From: Arabidopsis thaliana
Taxonomy: Eukaryota; Streptophyta; Magnoliopsida; Brassicales; Brassicaceae
Assembly (NCBI RefSeq): GCF_000001735.4
Contig: NC_003071.7
Location: 5,387,151-5,451,150, forward strand
Direction: 5' to 3'
Length of the DNA stretch: 64,000 bases
Shown: in pieces, positions 12,500 to 24,564 of the stretch
Position numbering within the stretch: position 1 is the first letter of the stretch
Layout of the letters: the number at the start of each line of letters is the position of its first letter
Notes under the pieces: generated by a model
The model's input: the letters and a program-made list of their open reading frames with translations, nothing else
What the model was told of the DNA's origin: nothing
Databases searched by the model: none
Made by a program: the position numbers and the translations under genes

Positions 12500-12609
12500 A
12501 GTTGCCGCTTTTCTGATATTTTTCCCTTTTTTTTGCTTAAAGTTCTCCTGTTTGTCATCACCTTTTTCTTATTTATAGGATCAATCTTTGTCTTATTCCT
12601 CTTCTTCTG

Positions 12610-13200
12610 CAAACTAAAACATATAAAACAAGTAATTTATATAACATAATTGTAAAACATGAAAAATAAATAATTACAATTAGATGCATGTGCAACATAT
12701 TGATGTAGTCGGAAAATTAGGATAAAATTTACTTTTTTTTTTATTGTTCACTAAGTAACTCTCAATAACTCGATGTAGTTACCAGTGGCAAAGTATTTGA
12801 GCAGATTTAGTGTGGTTACATATTAGCAATAGGGACTAACCATCTTATGTGGATTAGGTATCCTTAACTTGATCATTTTTTTGCTATCATCTTTAGGTGG
12901 TTAAAAACAAATGTGATCATTTTTTGTGGGGTTTGGTTGTAGTCGATTAATTTGCTTTAGTATCATCTTTAGGTTATTAAAATTTTCTTGTAAACTATAA
13001 ACCGACTAAAGCCAAGATATGAGGCTTCTGAGATTTTGGAATATGATTCGTGGGGTAAGTTTTGAAACTTTGTTATTGAAAAATATAGCTTAGGATTATT
13101 GTTTGGGATGCATTTGGTGGAACAGTGTTATAGGATACCTCTCGCAAAAAAATGGATTGTCAAATCTTAAAATAACACGGAATAACCATAATAAAACAAC
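12610..13200. repeat. Remnant tail of an additional bZIP repeat unit
   Basis: This stretch matches the end of the later bZIP units in two pieces (18070-18310 plus 20560-20870, and 44640-44790 plus 47110-47400), including GTGGTTACATATT and TGATCATTTTTT words. It lacks what lies between those pieces, so it is the shortened tail of a unit whose gene part is no longer present to the left. Confidence 0.65.
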
Positions 13201-13569
13201 TTGCCAAAATATCTCAATAGCAACAGTAAACAGCACTCCAAAATAACCCAGAAATAAATAATAATAAACCTTTTACCAAAATAGCTAAGTGGCAAAATAA
13301 ACAACATGTAAAAATAACTACTCACTAGCAAAAGTAAATAACACTTCAAAATCACTCACTAGCCAAAAGTAATTAACATGCCAAGAATATAAATTAAATT
13401 AAGATTGAGTCAATAGCAAAACGTAATTATCAAATGTGTTGACTTCAAAATTTGTATGTTATTTTATTGAAAAAAATAAAATTCAAACTTATGGATTTAA
13501 GAAGGAAAATCATTTAATTTTAATAATTGGGGATAAAAAACATAAGACTAATGTGTTGTTCTTAAACAA

Positions 13570-13578
13570 TATAAAAAG
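13570..13578 (+). promoter_or_regulatory. TATA box of bZIP copy 1
   Basis: TATAAAAAG lies in the same relative place in all three bZIP units (13570, 41254, 49578), about 330-370 bp before each start codon. Confidence 0.55.
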
Positions 13579-14426
13579 AGGGCCGTGCAAACTATCTATC
13601 CAAACAAACATAAATCATATTCCAGTTTCTGAGAGGTTTTTCTCAACTCTTTATTTTTCAACGTTTCAATTGTGTTGTTGTTTTTCTTACTCTATAAACT
13701 GATGACAATCTCGATATTATCACGATTCAAAACAAAAAGTCTTTGATCATTTTAATTGTTATTTTTTTCCAATTTTTGTATATGATTGTTTATTATTATT
13801 ATTTTTTAATGTTTTATTTTGATTTTTATTTTTTCAATGTAAGAAAAATGAGTTATACGTAGAAACATGACTCAGCCAATGATCGTATTATATGATGCAG
13901 ATTTATACTCCATTGTTGGTCTTCTTCAATCCAAACAATGAATGGATCGGACAATTTCACTTCTCCTTCCGGACCACGGTCTATGACTCAGCCTTCATTT
14001 GCCTTCTCTTCCTTGCCCCCGTTGAGCCCTTCTCCGTCGTTATCCCGTCGCAATTCATTACCATTGATGAACCTTTCTCCCTCAGCTCCTGTAGAGAGTA
14101 GAGAATCTTCCATTAAGGTTAAGAAAAACCTTACATTGCCTCCTTTGGGTGTGAAAAGAAGAGTAGCCAAAGACATTGCACATTTAAATAGACATTACAT
14201 GAGTGTTTCATTGGATAGTTGTTTACATGACTTACCGAAGCTGCCTCCTTCTCCGGGTAACGTTTCCTCTTCAAGTTCAGTTGGTAGCAGTGATTATACT
14301 GATGATGAATTGAATAAGATTGCAAAGAGTACCAAACTTCAAGAGATCGCATCTGATCCTAAGAAAGTCAGAAGGTAAATGAACTTGTATGAATAAATTA
14401 TATTTAGTGTTTTTTCTTCTTCTTCC

Positions 14427-14655
<229 letters not shown>

Positions 14656-14745
14656 ATTCGGATCGCGCGATGTCGCCGAGGAATATTCTTAATATGTTTA
14701 TTTAGTGATTTTATTTAAAGCAAATGGCATATTATAAATTCTCGT

Positions 14746-14756
14746 AATTATTATTA

Positions 14757-14811
<55 letters not shown>
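14746..14811 (+). repeat. Second (ATT)n array in the same intron
   Basis: About 66 bp of ATT repeats, separated from the first array by a 90-bp non-repeat segment (14656-14745) that contains a GC-rich GATCGCGCGATGTCGCCG patch. Confidence 0.95.
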
Positions 14812-14812
<1 letters not shown>

Positions 14813-15899
14813 TGTGACATTTACCTATGTGGATTCTCTTTCAGAATCTTGAAAAATCGAGAGTCGGCGGCATGTTCAAAGCAGAGGAAGTTACAGTACA
14901 TGATTGATTTGGAACAGAGAATAAACTTTCTCTAGAACGAAAATGCTTCAATATTTGAAAAGATCAAGCTTTTGGAGGTGAAACATATTACATTAGTAAT
15001 CATGAGCTTGTCATATCTAAACAGTATCTACAAGAAATTTGATAAATTTTTATTGTTTTAATGTACATGCAGAATGATAAAACAATGATAACGAATGAGA
15101 AGAAGGAAATCATGATTCGAATTGAATCATTGGAGCAACAGGTCCAACTTCGTGACGGTATGTCATCTTAATTTCTGTCATCTTAATTATGTCATCTTAG
15201 CAAGTTTTTTAGTTTTGCAATCCATAGTAAAAGTTTGAGTTTTATGGGTTAAGGTTTTTAATTACGTAATTGCATGAACTTTGTTTTTATATCCCCTTAA
15301 AGTAATATCTAATATCGAAACAACTTTAATCTTTCTAGACATCCCACTTTTTTTGCATTTAGCATGATAGTATAGTACTTACGACGCCAAGATATTCTTT
15401 ATTTGCATCCAATAATTTTAAATGAGTAAAATTTATTGCATAAAAACAAACATTTTTTTAACTAAGTTTACTCTGGTTCATACTAGATCCTTTACCATAA
15501 AATATGCTAACTTTTTCTACTATACCAAAGATTTTCTGGTAATGTGTAGGATGAGAAATAACATTTTGGGATGACAATTTTTACTAGATCGTTAACTGCA
15601 ACTCCTTAGAGAATACATTCTCTTGTAACTATCAAATGTCTGTTTTCATTTCTTTATTGTTGCAGTCTTGACCGAACAATTGCATGCAGAAATTGAAAGG
15701 CTAAAAGCAATAACAATTTCGAACGAAAAAGGGAGTGTGGAATTCCAAAGGCTGAAGATGGAAACCTGTGAAGTATTGCAGTACCGTCGCGAGTTCAATA
15801 GATCAAACATGCAAGGAATGGACCCAAACATGTTCACTTTGTCTCAGCCAAACCTTGGTTTTTATGGACAAATTTAAGGAAGTTGAAGTGACTTTGGCA

Positions 15900-16752
15900 A
15901 TTCTATGAGATCAAGATTGAAGTTATAGTTCTTTTGAAATGTTTTAGTTTATATAATTTATGTTCAGGGTCATGTTGAGAGTAAAAATGGTAGTTAGTAA
16001 TTGTGTTAGGTTTCCTTCAGATGTTATAACCTTTTTATTTCGGATTTGAATATCAATTTCTGTTAATTTTCAATAAAGTTATCTCTTTTTTTTTCAAAAT
16101 ACAGGTCCAATACTCGCCCATACATGTCAAACCTACTTTTTCCAGCTTTTTTTAATTTAACCTATATCATTTTTCTAAAAATTTGGAATTTTTCATTCTC
16201 TTTGTCAAACATTCATATCTGAATTAGTTTCCTTAATCGGTTTGTCTTATCAATATGTCAAAACAGTAATAATTACATTGCCTATTATTTTATTTCAATA
16301 AGAATAGATTTTGTTTGTAAGAAAATAGATCTGATTAATTTATGTTATATCTTTTACATATAAAGTAACAATATCGATACTGATTTTTTTAATTAATTAT
16401 AAAGTATAGTCACATTGAAATATATAAAGTGACAATAAAAAATCATGTCACTTCTAACTACATAATTATCATATATGGTTGCAAAGGGAAATTCAAATAT
16501 TAAAGATCTGTAAATTTTTAGAAATTACATTAAATGTCATAGACTATAAAGTATCTAAGAGTAATTAAAAGGGTTCAAGAAAAACTATTTTCGTCAAATC
16601 AGAAATAGAAAAAGATGTGCATTTTAGGTCTTTCTCTTATCCGATTTGGAGAGTATTCAGATCATATAATCTTCAAATCTTCTATCTTTTATGAATAACA
16701 AACACGGATCTTAGGTTTAACTTTATTATTAGTTAAAGTAATATGATGTGCA
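15900..16752. repeat. Downstream flank of bZIP copy 1, shared between units
   Basis: No separate gene seen. 16180-16680 is closely matched by 43340-43810 and partly by 52190-52400, so it belongs to the duplicated unit. Confidence 0.7.
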
Positions 16753-16760
16753 TTATAAAG

Positions 16761-17636
16761 TAGGTCTGGGAGTTCGGCACAACCCGTTTTAACCGAACCG
16801 AACAAATCGACGATTTCGGTTTTTGGTTTCAAACCGATTTGCTGTTGTAAACCGTTCGACAGACTTTTAAATTGAGTTCGGTTTTCGGATTTTTCGGTTC
16901 GGTTCATCACAACCAATCGGTTTTATTCGGTTTAGGGGATACCTTATAAAACAGAAAACCCTAGATCTATCACTTCATCTTCTTTGTTTTCTAATTCTCC
17001 TCTTCACGAACACCTTCTTTTCTCCTCTTCTCTAAACCCATTTTTATATTTTCTTCCTTATTCCTTCTTCTTCTTCTTGTCTTCGTTCTTCTTCTCCATC
17101 TTTTAGGTTCTTAGAAATCTATCAAGCAACCGCGACATCGATCTTCTCCAGCATCAACTTTAGCGGCAATGATTTCATGGTTCTCTACATCTTTTCTCAC
17201 CACCGCATAGCACAAATCCATTTTCTCTGTTTTTTATGTTCTTCTTCTTCATCTACCATTGTTTTTCTTTGACGGTAGCATACGAAAAATAAAACAAAAC
17301 AGAACCCTAGATGGGTGTGATGGGCTGTACTTACCGAGGAAAAAAGTTTGGGTTTTTAACTTTTGAAAATCGATATGGGCTTTGAAAAAACAGCACATTA
17401 TGCCTACAATTGTGATCCAAACTAATTCGGGTAACCGATTAATACCGATTTAAAAATTTTCAGTTTAATCTCGGCGAATCATATATCTTAGTAATCGAAC
17501 CGAAAAACCGAGTACCGAACCGACTCGAACCGAATTTTTGTTCGGCTCAATTCGGCAGGATTTTTAGAAACCGAAAAAACCGGAAAATCGAACAAACCGA
17601 ACCGTTTAACCCGATTAAACCGATCTCCCAGGCATA
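16761..17636. mobile_element. Non-autonomous hAT-like element
   Basis: Imperfect terminal inverted repeats (TAGGTCTGGGAGTTCGG at the left; TATGCCTGGGAGATCGG read inward from the right) are flanked by 8-bp direct repeats TTATAAAG (16753-16760) and TTATCAAG (17637-17644), which match at 7 of 8 sites. The 8-bp duplication and TAGG-type ends fit hAT. Bodies of CCGAACCGAA-type words lie near both ends; the middle is pyrimidine-rich with no open transposase. The matching point in bZIP unit 2 (about 44163-44185) is an empty site. Confidence 0.75.
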
Positions 17637-17644
17637 TTATCAAG

Positions 17645-18550
17645 ATAATAGCCAACTACAAATCATATATATGAAAGGAGGCTATCTTTTACTATATGCT
17701 TGACATATATATGAGAACTTGCCACGTGTCAATATAAATTAAAAACAAACGGACAAAATTTTTCTTGCTTAACCCTAGCTTGCAAAACAAGTTTGACTAT
17801 CCGTTTGGTTGAGGGAATATAAACATCTTCCATGTCTTTTATTCTCTTCATCTCGCAAACGGTATAAGCATTTACGTAAGAGATTTAGAGAGACTTAAAA
17901 CATGTCTAATGTATTCCCTAATAAAGGAGATGCATCACCAAAAAATAAGGGGGCATCGAGAGTGAAACCGTAAAGAGTCGCTTCTTCCTCTTAACTTAAA
18001 CCATGAAGATATGGTTCAAGCGTTATAAATTTCTCTTTACACTTCTAAAAGTGAATTGAGAACAAAAAATAATAATTACAATTAGATGCATGTGAAACAT
18101 ATTGATGTAGTTGAGAATTAGGATAAAATTTACTCGTTATGCTGTTCACTAAGTTACTTTCTACAACGCGGTGTAGTTAACAGTGGCAACAAATTTGAGC
18201 AGATTTAGTGTGGTTACATATTGACAATGGGCACAAACCATTTTATGTGGATTAGGGATCCTTCACTTGTTTTTTTTTCTATCATCTTTACGTTGTTAAA
18301 AAATAAGTGAGTTGGAAAAATATTAACTTTTTCAAACAGAATTATAAAAGTAGTCTTTTTCCTATTTATAATTAGCAAAATAGGGAATTTTGACTGTTTT
18401 TGTAATATATTTTCGGTGAGATTGGTTTTGCAGTGGAATTGTGAAATGACATAGAAGAGCTTTCGACTGTTTGAGGTGGGTGTATGGTGTATTGGAAGAC
18501 TCTATATGAAATGGATTTTCAAAGCAGAATTTGAATATTGTCGACAACAA
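17645..18550. repeat. bZIP unit 1 distal flank
   Basis: Shared with 44180-44790 and 46020-46330 of unit 2. No coding sequence recognised. Confidence 0.65.
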
Positions 18551-18554
18551 ACAT

Positions 18555-19768
18555 ATTTTGTGTTGGGAATATGCATAAACTAACCATGAAAAAAAAGAAT
18601 AAAAAACTAACATTTGCACATTCTTTTTCCATTGCTCCTTTTTGTTTTGTCTTTCCATCCATTTTTCGCTGATAACAGAGCCTCCATGCATATTTGAAAT
18701 AGCTGCTACCTATTGCTCTTTTATACATCACTGCCACTTCCGCAGCAAGCACACCATCTCCATAGCTACTATCATTACCATATACTCTTCTTTTATCATT
18801 ATTCGATCTCAACATCTTGAAGGCTCTCACTCCATTGTTAACGTCAACATCTATTTCACATCCACTGCTTTCAATCAACTTCACATAATGACTAATCAAC
18901 AACCATCAAACTATTTTTCATCGGCATCTCCATAAGTTCAGACGAAAATCATAGTGATTATTTTATTTTACCAGATATTTTTTCATATGGCATGCCTTTT
19001 TTTAAATGGCATGCTATTGTTTTTCAACACGACATATCTTTTTAACACGTTATATTTTCTGACATGGTATGCTATTATTTTTTGTTTCAGATATCGTGTA
19101 ATTGTTATTTGGTAAATGTCATTTTTAAAAACTTCCAAGATCTAATTGTCTTCTTTCGCCGGATATTCTTTCTTACACCAGCTATTCTTTCATATGACAT
19201 GCGATTGGTTTTGAAATGGGATGCTAATGTTTCGCAACATGCTATTTTTTTTAAACACATTATATTTTCTGAAATGGCATGCAATTGTATCTTTTGACAA
19301 GCTATATTTTCCAAAAACATTGTCGTTTTCACAAAATTTAAACTATTTCAATGTTTTTCTTTCTGATATTGTGTCATTTTTATTTTATACATGTTATTTA
19401 CTAAAATTACCAGCATTTATTTGTCTTCTTTCTTTATCTCATTTGTAACTTCCGGTATTGCATTCATAAATCTTGACAACACTACCTCCATCAAAATTAA
19501 CTTTGCTACTTGTTTCTTTTTTTATCATTCATTGTAACCTCTCCCTCCATGGTCACCATCATCACCGCTGTCAGAATTATGATATTGATTATCTATGCAA
19601 TAATCATCCTCGCCAAATAAATATATTTATCTTGTAATGACTATAATCTAAAAATATTGTCTTACCTCTATCACACATGCAAAAAGTTGGGTTGCAAAGA
19701 AAACTGATACAAACATTAGTTTCTTAATTATATTGTAAAATTTGGCTATCCATTTATATAACCCTTTT
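18555..19768. other. Segment present only in unit 1, with degenerate repeats
   Basis: Unit 2 runs straight from CATATTTT to ACACACCTC at about 46330, whereas unit 1 has about 1.2 kb here. It contains GGCATGC-type words and two diverged copies of a segment spaced by about 280 bp (19085-19155 and 19365-19432). A minus-strand frame (18902-18519, 127 aa) has no recognisable domain. It may be an insertion in unit 1 or a deletion in unit 2. Confidence 0.5.
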
Positions 19769-19931
19769 TTACACACTTCTGTTTTTTTTTTTCTTCTCTC
19801 TTCAAAATCTTCAAATTACAATACCCTTTATTATAAATTTGTTTTCTAAACAATTTTAGATTCATAAAAATCAATATTTTTTCTCTCAAATTTGAAATGC
19901 ATTATGTATATTTAATTTCAAATATAAATAA

Positions 19932-19968
<37 letters not shown>

Positions 19969-20870
19969 TAGCTCATTGAGTGTACATTTGTATAAAAATG
20001 TATCTGGTTTTATTAGTACAGCATATTAATTGTACAAGTTTATAGAAATATAAACATATATAGAAATATATATATTTTTATACTTTTGTACAAATAATAT
20101 GCAATAAAAATTAAAATAAATACATTTTTATATATCAATACACTAAATAAGTTGTACGTATAATTACGTACATATAAAATATTTGAAATCAAATATAGAT
20201 AATACATGTCAAATTATAGAGAAAAAATATTAATTTTTATGGATCTAAAATTGTTTAGAAAGCAAATTTATATCGACAAATATTTTTATGATTATATTTA
20301 ACTGGATCTAAAAAGAAATTGAAAAAATAAAAATGTGCATTTGAGAAAAAAAAATATAGCATGTGGAGATGGAGAAGGAGAAAGAAATAATTTAATTTCA
20401 ATGGCATGATTGTAAATAAAATGTTTTGGTGAGGGTTGACAAATTAATTAAATAGTAATATACAGTAAACGCTATTTTGCTAATTGTAAATAGTCAAGTT
20501 ACTACTTCTCTAATTATGTTGTGAAATGGTTACTAATATGCAACATATCATATAAAAACTTTGTGATCATTTTTTGGGGTTTGTTTGTAGTTGATTAATT
20601 TATTTTAGTATCATCTTTAAGTGGTTAAAAATTATTTCGTAAACAATAAACCGACTAAAGCTGAGATATGTGGGTTCTATGATTTCAGACTATGATTTGA
20701 GAGATAATTTTTAAAACTTTGTTATGGAAAAAAATAGAACGGGATCATTGTTTGAGATGCATCTAGTGTAACAATGTTATATGGTACCTCTCACAAAAAA
20801 TATATTGTCAAACCTTTAAATAACCCAGTATTCAATTACCATAAAGAAACAACTTGCCAAAATACCTCTT
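19769..20870. repeat. AT-rich end of bZIP unit 1, with a (TA)n tract
   Basis: Matches 46340-47400. A (TA)n run lies at about 19934-19963. No gene seen. Confidence 0.6.
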
Positions 20871-20919
20871 TTTCCTTTTAGATTTTACTAGGAGAAAATC
20901 CGGGCTACACCCGGTAAAT

Positions 20920-21985
20920 GTTTAAATATTCAAATTAACAACTGGTATAACATAGAGGTTGTATAACACGGGATATATAGTTTCACTTTCATCTAGACAA
21001 AATCTCCTCAAAAAGGAAAAGACAGAAAAAAAATATTAAGTGGGTGTATACAAAAGTGATTTTAAAACAAATTTTTTTGTGTTAATCAATCACGGATTTT
21101 AAAGAAAACAAAATAAAAAATCCAATGTCGTTAATTCAACTTTAAATTTAATGTTATTGGAAAGATTGAATTAGAATTTTAATGACTTTAAGATTAGGTT
21201 TGTAATGATCAATATATTATATAGGATAAGAGAAACTATTTTTATTTTCCTATTAATCAAATGAGACAACTTTATCTTACTGGATCAAGGATTGTAATTA
21301 GTTTTAGATTAAAGCTAAAAAGAATAAGAAAATAAGAAACTTATAGGGGGGTGGGTGGGTGATTAAAACTCTCTAAATCAATTTTTATTGGGAAAATTAA
21401 GTATTGGATTTCTAATGAATTACTGAGAATTGTTATCATCAATAACAAATCCAAGAATAAGAACCAAAATCATAAATTTCAAACTCAGTAACCCGGAGTT
21501 TCTAATCGTTGTAATAACGATAAAGCCTCAAGACTTCACTAAAGCCAATTGGAACAAGGGACTAGGGAGCATTACATGTTGCTATGCGATCATATCTTTT
21601 TATTATAACCTTCTTAATTAGCTTTCTAGTTTCGTTTACGGTATACACGAAAACATAATTATGAAAAACTTGACGATGATAGACAACTTACTAAGCAGTC
21701 ACAAATAATGTAATTGAGTAAGATCACCAACATCAAATATCAAAAGTAAAGGGGAATTCAGCTACTATATGTTTATTACTTAAAAGTTTAAACAGAATCA
21801 ACTCTGTTTTAATAATTGACTAATCTCGTTTTAAAACAAACGATATTTGACTAAGTCACCTTTTCTTCCTGCTGGTCCTTGTGCACTCTCTTGATGTTGT
21901 TGTTTAGGTACATGTATAATATCAATACATCGCATGATTTGTCTCAGACTTATTGGTCACCCATAATTCCAATTCTATTTTTTTT
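20920..21985. other. AT-rich stretch, duplicated upstream of the F-box genes
   Basis: No gene. 21050-21410 resembles 29840-30230, showing that this flank belongs to the tandem F-box unit. Confidence 0.5.
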
Positions 21986-21990
21986 TAACG

Positions 21991-22431
21991 AAGGGTGAAC
22001 CCATTTATTCACCTCCTTTTGTATTAACCAATAAAAGTATGTCATGTCAAATCATACTTAATTACATAATAAATTAAAGCTATAATTATAAATCCAAACC
22101 GATATATCATCTCGTTTAATTACAAAATCTAAACCTGAATTCTCCTTTGTAAACCCAAACCGACATTTAACCTCGTTTACATATAAAATCTAAATCTGTT
22201 TATAAACCTAAACCAATATTTAATCCGTTTAATTATAAAATCTAAACTCTAATCATACTTTCCAAACCCAAACGGATATTTAATCTCGTTTTCTAATAAA
22301 CCCAAACTGATACATATTTTCGTTTTAGTGGCAAATTAAATTTTATAATTAAATTAAATTTCTATTATTATTATTAAGTGTCAAATTTTAATTGGCTAAA
22401 ATAAAGGAGGTGAATATAAAGGTTCACCCCT
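21991..22431. mobile_element. MITE-like element with about 40-bp inverted ends
   Basis: The left end (AAGGGTGAACCCATTTATTC and on) and the reverse complement of the right end (AGGGGTGAACCTTTATATTC and on) agree over about 40 bp with few differences, sharing TTCACCTCCTTT. The body (441 bp overall) has repeated CCAAACCGATATTTAATC-like words and no coding sequence. Target duplication not resolved. Confidence 0.6.
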
Positions 22432-22528
22432 ATGGTGAACCCAAGTATCTTTTTTTTTTTTTTTTAGAACAAAAGAAAGTCTATGTAATTCATGTTATAA
22501 CAACATGAATATATATATATATATATAT

Positions 22529-22626
22529 GGATATTACATATATTTGTGTTGAGATACAATTACAATGTCACAACTATAGGGGTGAACCTTTGGATATTAC
22601 ATATATTTGTGTTGAGATACAATTAA
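22529..22626 (+). repeat. Direct repeat, about 37 bp, two copies
   Basis: A segment starting GGATATTACATATATTTG at about 22529 recurs at 22592, separated by about 25 bp that again contains AGGGGTGAACC, the MITE end motif. Confidence 0.7.
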
Positions 22627-22739
22627 AGCGATTCCCTAAAAAAAAGGGAGCTTACAAGTTGCAATGAAATCTTATATTTCACCAACCTTCTTATACTCCT
22701 TTGCTAATTAGCTTTACACTGTTTTCTTTTCGTTCTATT

Positions 22740-23190
22740 GGTTTAAGGTATTCATATGCACATGACGCCATCAAGAATTCTCCATGAATCAGAGTTGAAC
22801 TCATAGATTTCAAACTTAGCGATAGAATAAGTTCGGATGGTGAGAAAAAATCAAATTCAAGATTTTGTAGCTATTGCAAGATTTGTTGTTAACGTATCCT
22901 AGAACATAGCTGTTCAAGATCATATGATTATTGGATTTTATCCACCTGGTTTGACCTGTGCAAGGGTTCCAAACCATGGCTCCACTATTATCAACGGTAG
23001 TGCACAGTAATAAACCATCACAGTGAGAGATAATATGATCTATAATGTTCTGGATCATTAACTCTAAGTTTAACTTGGCCCCCAATGGATGGATCAAAGC
23101 TGTTTTGGATTCCACGGAGATTGATACTATGAATTAGAGTATTCATCTCTGCCACTAAATAATCCCCACGATCATTAAAGATCACATGCG
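22740..23190 (-). pseudogene. F-box gene 1, downstream half
   Basis: Read on the minus strand it continues the gene that begins at 29722 and is split by the copia remnant. It shows INNxxDPEH-like and DHIISHCDGLLLCTT words, then [13 protein letters not shown], the start of the F-box-associated (FBA) domain, and YVLGYVNNKSC. The reading frame shifts and the C-terminal half of the FBA region is missing. It is most similar to F-box gene 2 (30925-31959). Confidence 0.75.
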
Positions 23191-23764
23191 TGTTGGATAA
23201 TTACAACTTACTTGAGGAGCAAGTTATCTCCTTCTAGAAGATGCTAGAAGAGATACAAGAAAAGAAATTCAAGAAAGGAAATCAAGAAAAAAAGAAATAC
23301 AAATAATGTCAAGTTGGATAAGATTTGTAAGTATTCCTATTCACAATAGGGAAAGGAGGTGTTTGGTCCTAGTATATATATGATCTCTATGAAGAAGAAG
23401 AAGATAACACAAGAGAGCTAAAGCATCCAAGAGGATCAAAGAGAGAGCTCAAGATGTGAGTCAAGAGAGATCTCCTTAGAGTCGAGAGAGACCTCATGAG
23501 ATAAACATGCGAGTCGAGAGAGACTTCATGAGATATAGACTTAAGGGTAGCTCAGTTCTATATAGAGAGACTATGGAGAGTTGTTCCATAAGTCTCAAGA
23601 AAGACATTGAGAGGCTTTAGAGAGTTGTTCTAAAGACCTAGAGAGATTTAGTTTTGAGTAGTTTCTAAATAAATAAAGAAAAGTTGTTCTTTAATTTGTT
23701 TTGTTCTTGAATCACGTCTCAAATCCTTGAGAGACAAAGTCAGAGCAAGTCAGCTTTGATGTGA
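23191..23764 (+). repeat. Left LTR of the copia remnant
   Basis: Starts TGTTGGATAATT. Its later 410 bp match 29150-29561. Rich in GAGAGA and AAGAAG words. Confidence 0.85.
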
Positions 23765-23766
23765 AT

Positions 23767-23778
23767 TGGTATCAGAGC
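23767..23778 (+). promoter_or_regulatory. Initiator-Met tRNA primer-binding site
   Basis: TGGTATCAGAGC, the classic plant retrotransposon primer site, lies two bases after the left LTR. Confidence 0.85.
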
Positions 23779-24564
23779 TTAAGTTGAAGACTCGATCCAA
23801 GGACGGTGGTGTGTGACTCGTAAGCAAGACGGTGGGTGAGAATCGACAACCAAGAACGATAGTCCTTAAACCCTAAGCGTGGAGGCTATGAGAATAATAG
23901 AGGCAGTTATAACAAGGGAGGTTGTAACAGAGGAGGCTCTAACTAGTAAAAAATCTATGTATAGCCACTTTAATTTTCGTGGTTAAGCATGAATTTTCGT
24001 GGCTATAAGTCGATATAACCACGTTTAATCACGGAAAACATTCGTGGTTATAGCGTCGTAACTTTATTTTTTCGTGGCTTTTCGTGGCTGAAGAGTCACG
24101 AATCAGTCACTCTTCATTCGTGGTTATATATAGCCACGAATTTGTCACGACGATTTCGTGACAAATTTAGCCACAACATAAGAGCAACAATTTCGTGGCT
24201 AAATTTAGGAAGCCACGATTTGATTATGTAGCATAATCGTGGTAAGTCATTTAAAGCTACGAATATGAGAAGTAGCATTATCATGACAATGTTGCCAACA
24301 TTTTGTATTTTTGGTGACAATAGTAGTGACGTTCAAATAACGAAATTTCTTTTGTATTATCGTAGCTATGTATAATTTTGAAAGAAAAAAAATAATAATC
24401 AAAATATTATAAATAAACCTGAATTGAAAAGCCTAAAATTCAAATGACATGAGTAATGAGAATATATTACATAAGCTATTAGTCTTGTAGGGCTTACAAT
24501 ACCAAAAGGCAAAAGAGTCATACCAAAGATCCCATACATACAAAAGGAACATTAAAACATAAGC

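Larger units (their letters stand above)
6773..12512. mobile_element. Foldback/MITE-like DNA element with long inverted arms, split by a copia insertion
   Basis: The left tip (AAAGCG, then CTTTCAAATTTGGGACG) is repeated in reverse complement at the right, where CGTCCCAAATTTGAAAG lies at about 7541-7557. The last bases of the right tip (CCGCTTTT) lie at about 12505-12512, beyond the copia element. Without copia the element is about 800 bp. Inside the tips the arms match again over about 100 bp or more (6985-7080 against 7420-7520), including a tRNA-like box pair, and then enclose an AT-rich loop. No coding capacity. The left arm has about 140 bp with no partner on the right. The superfamily is unclear. 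Confidence 0.65.

Noticed and set aside
18519-18902. 127-aa minus-strand frame as a gene
   Set aside because: No domain, no start context or promoter seen, and the segment is missing from the sister unit.
19926-19966. Possible promoter TATA cluster
   Set aside because: Simple (TA)n repeat with no gene behind it.
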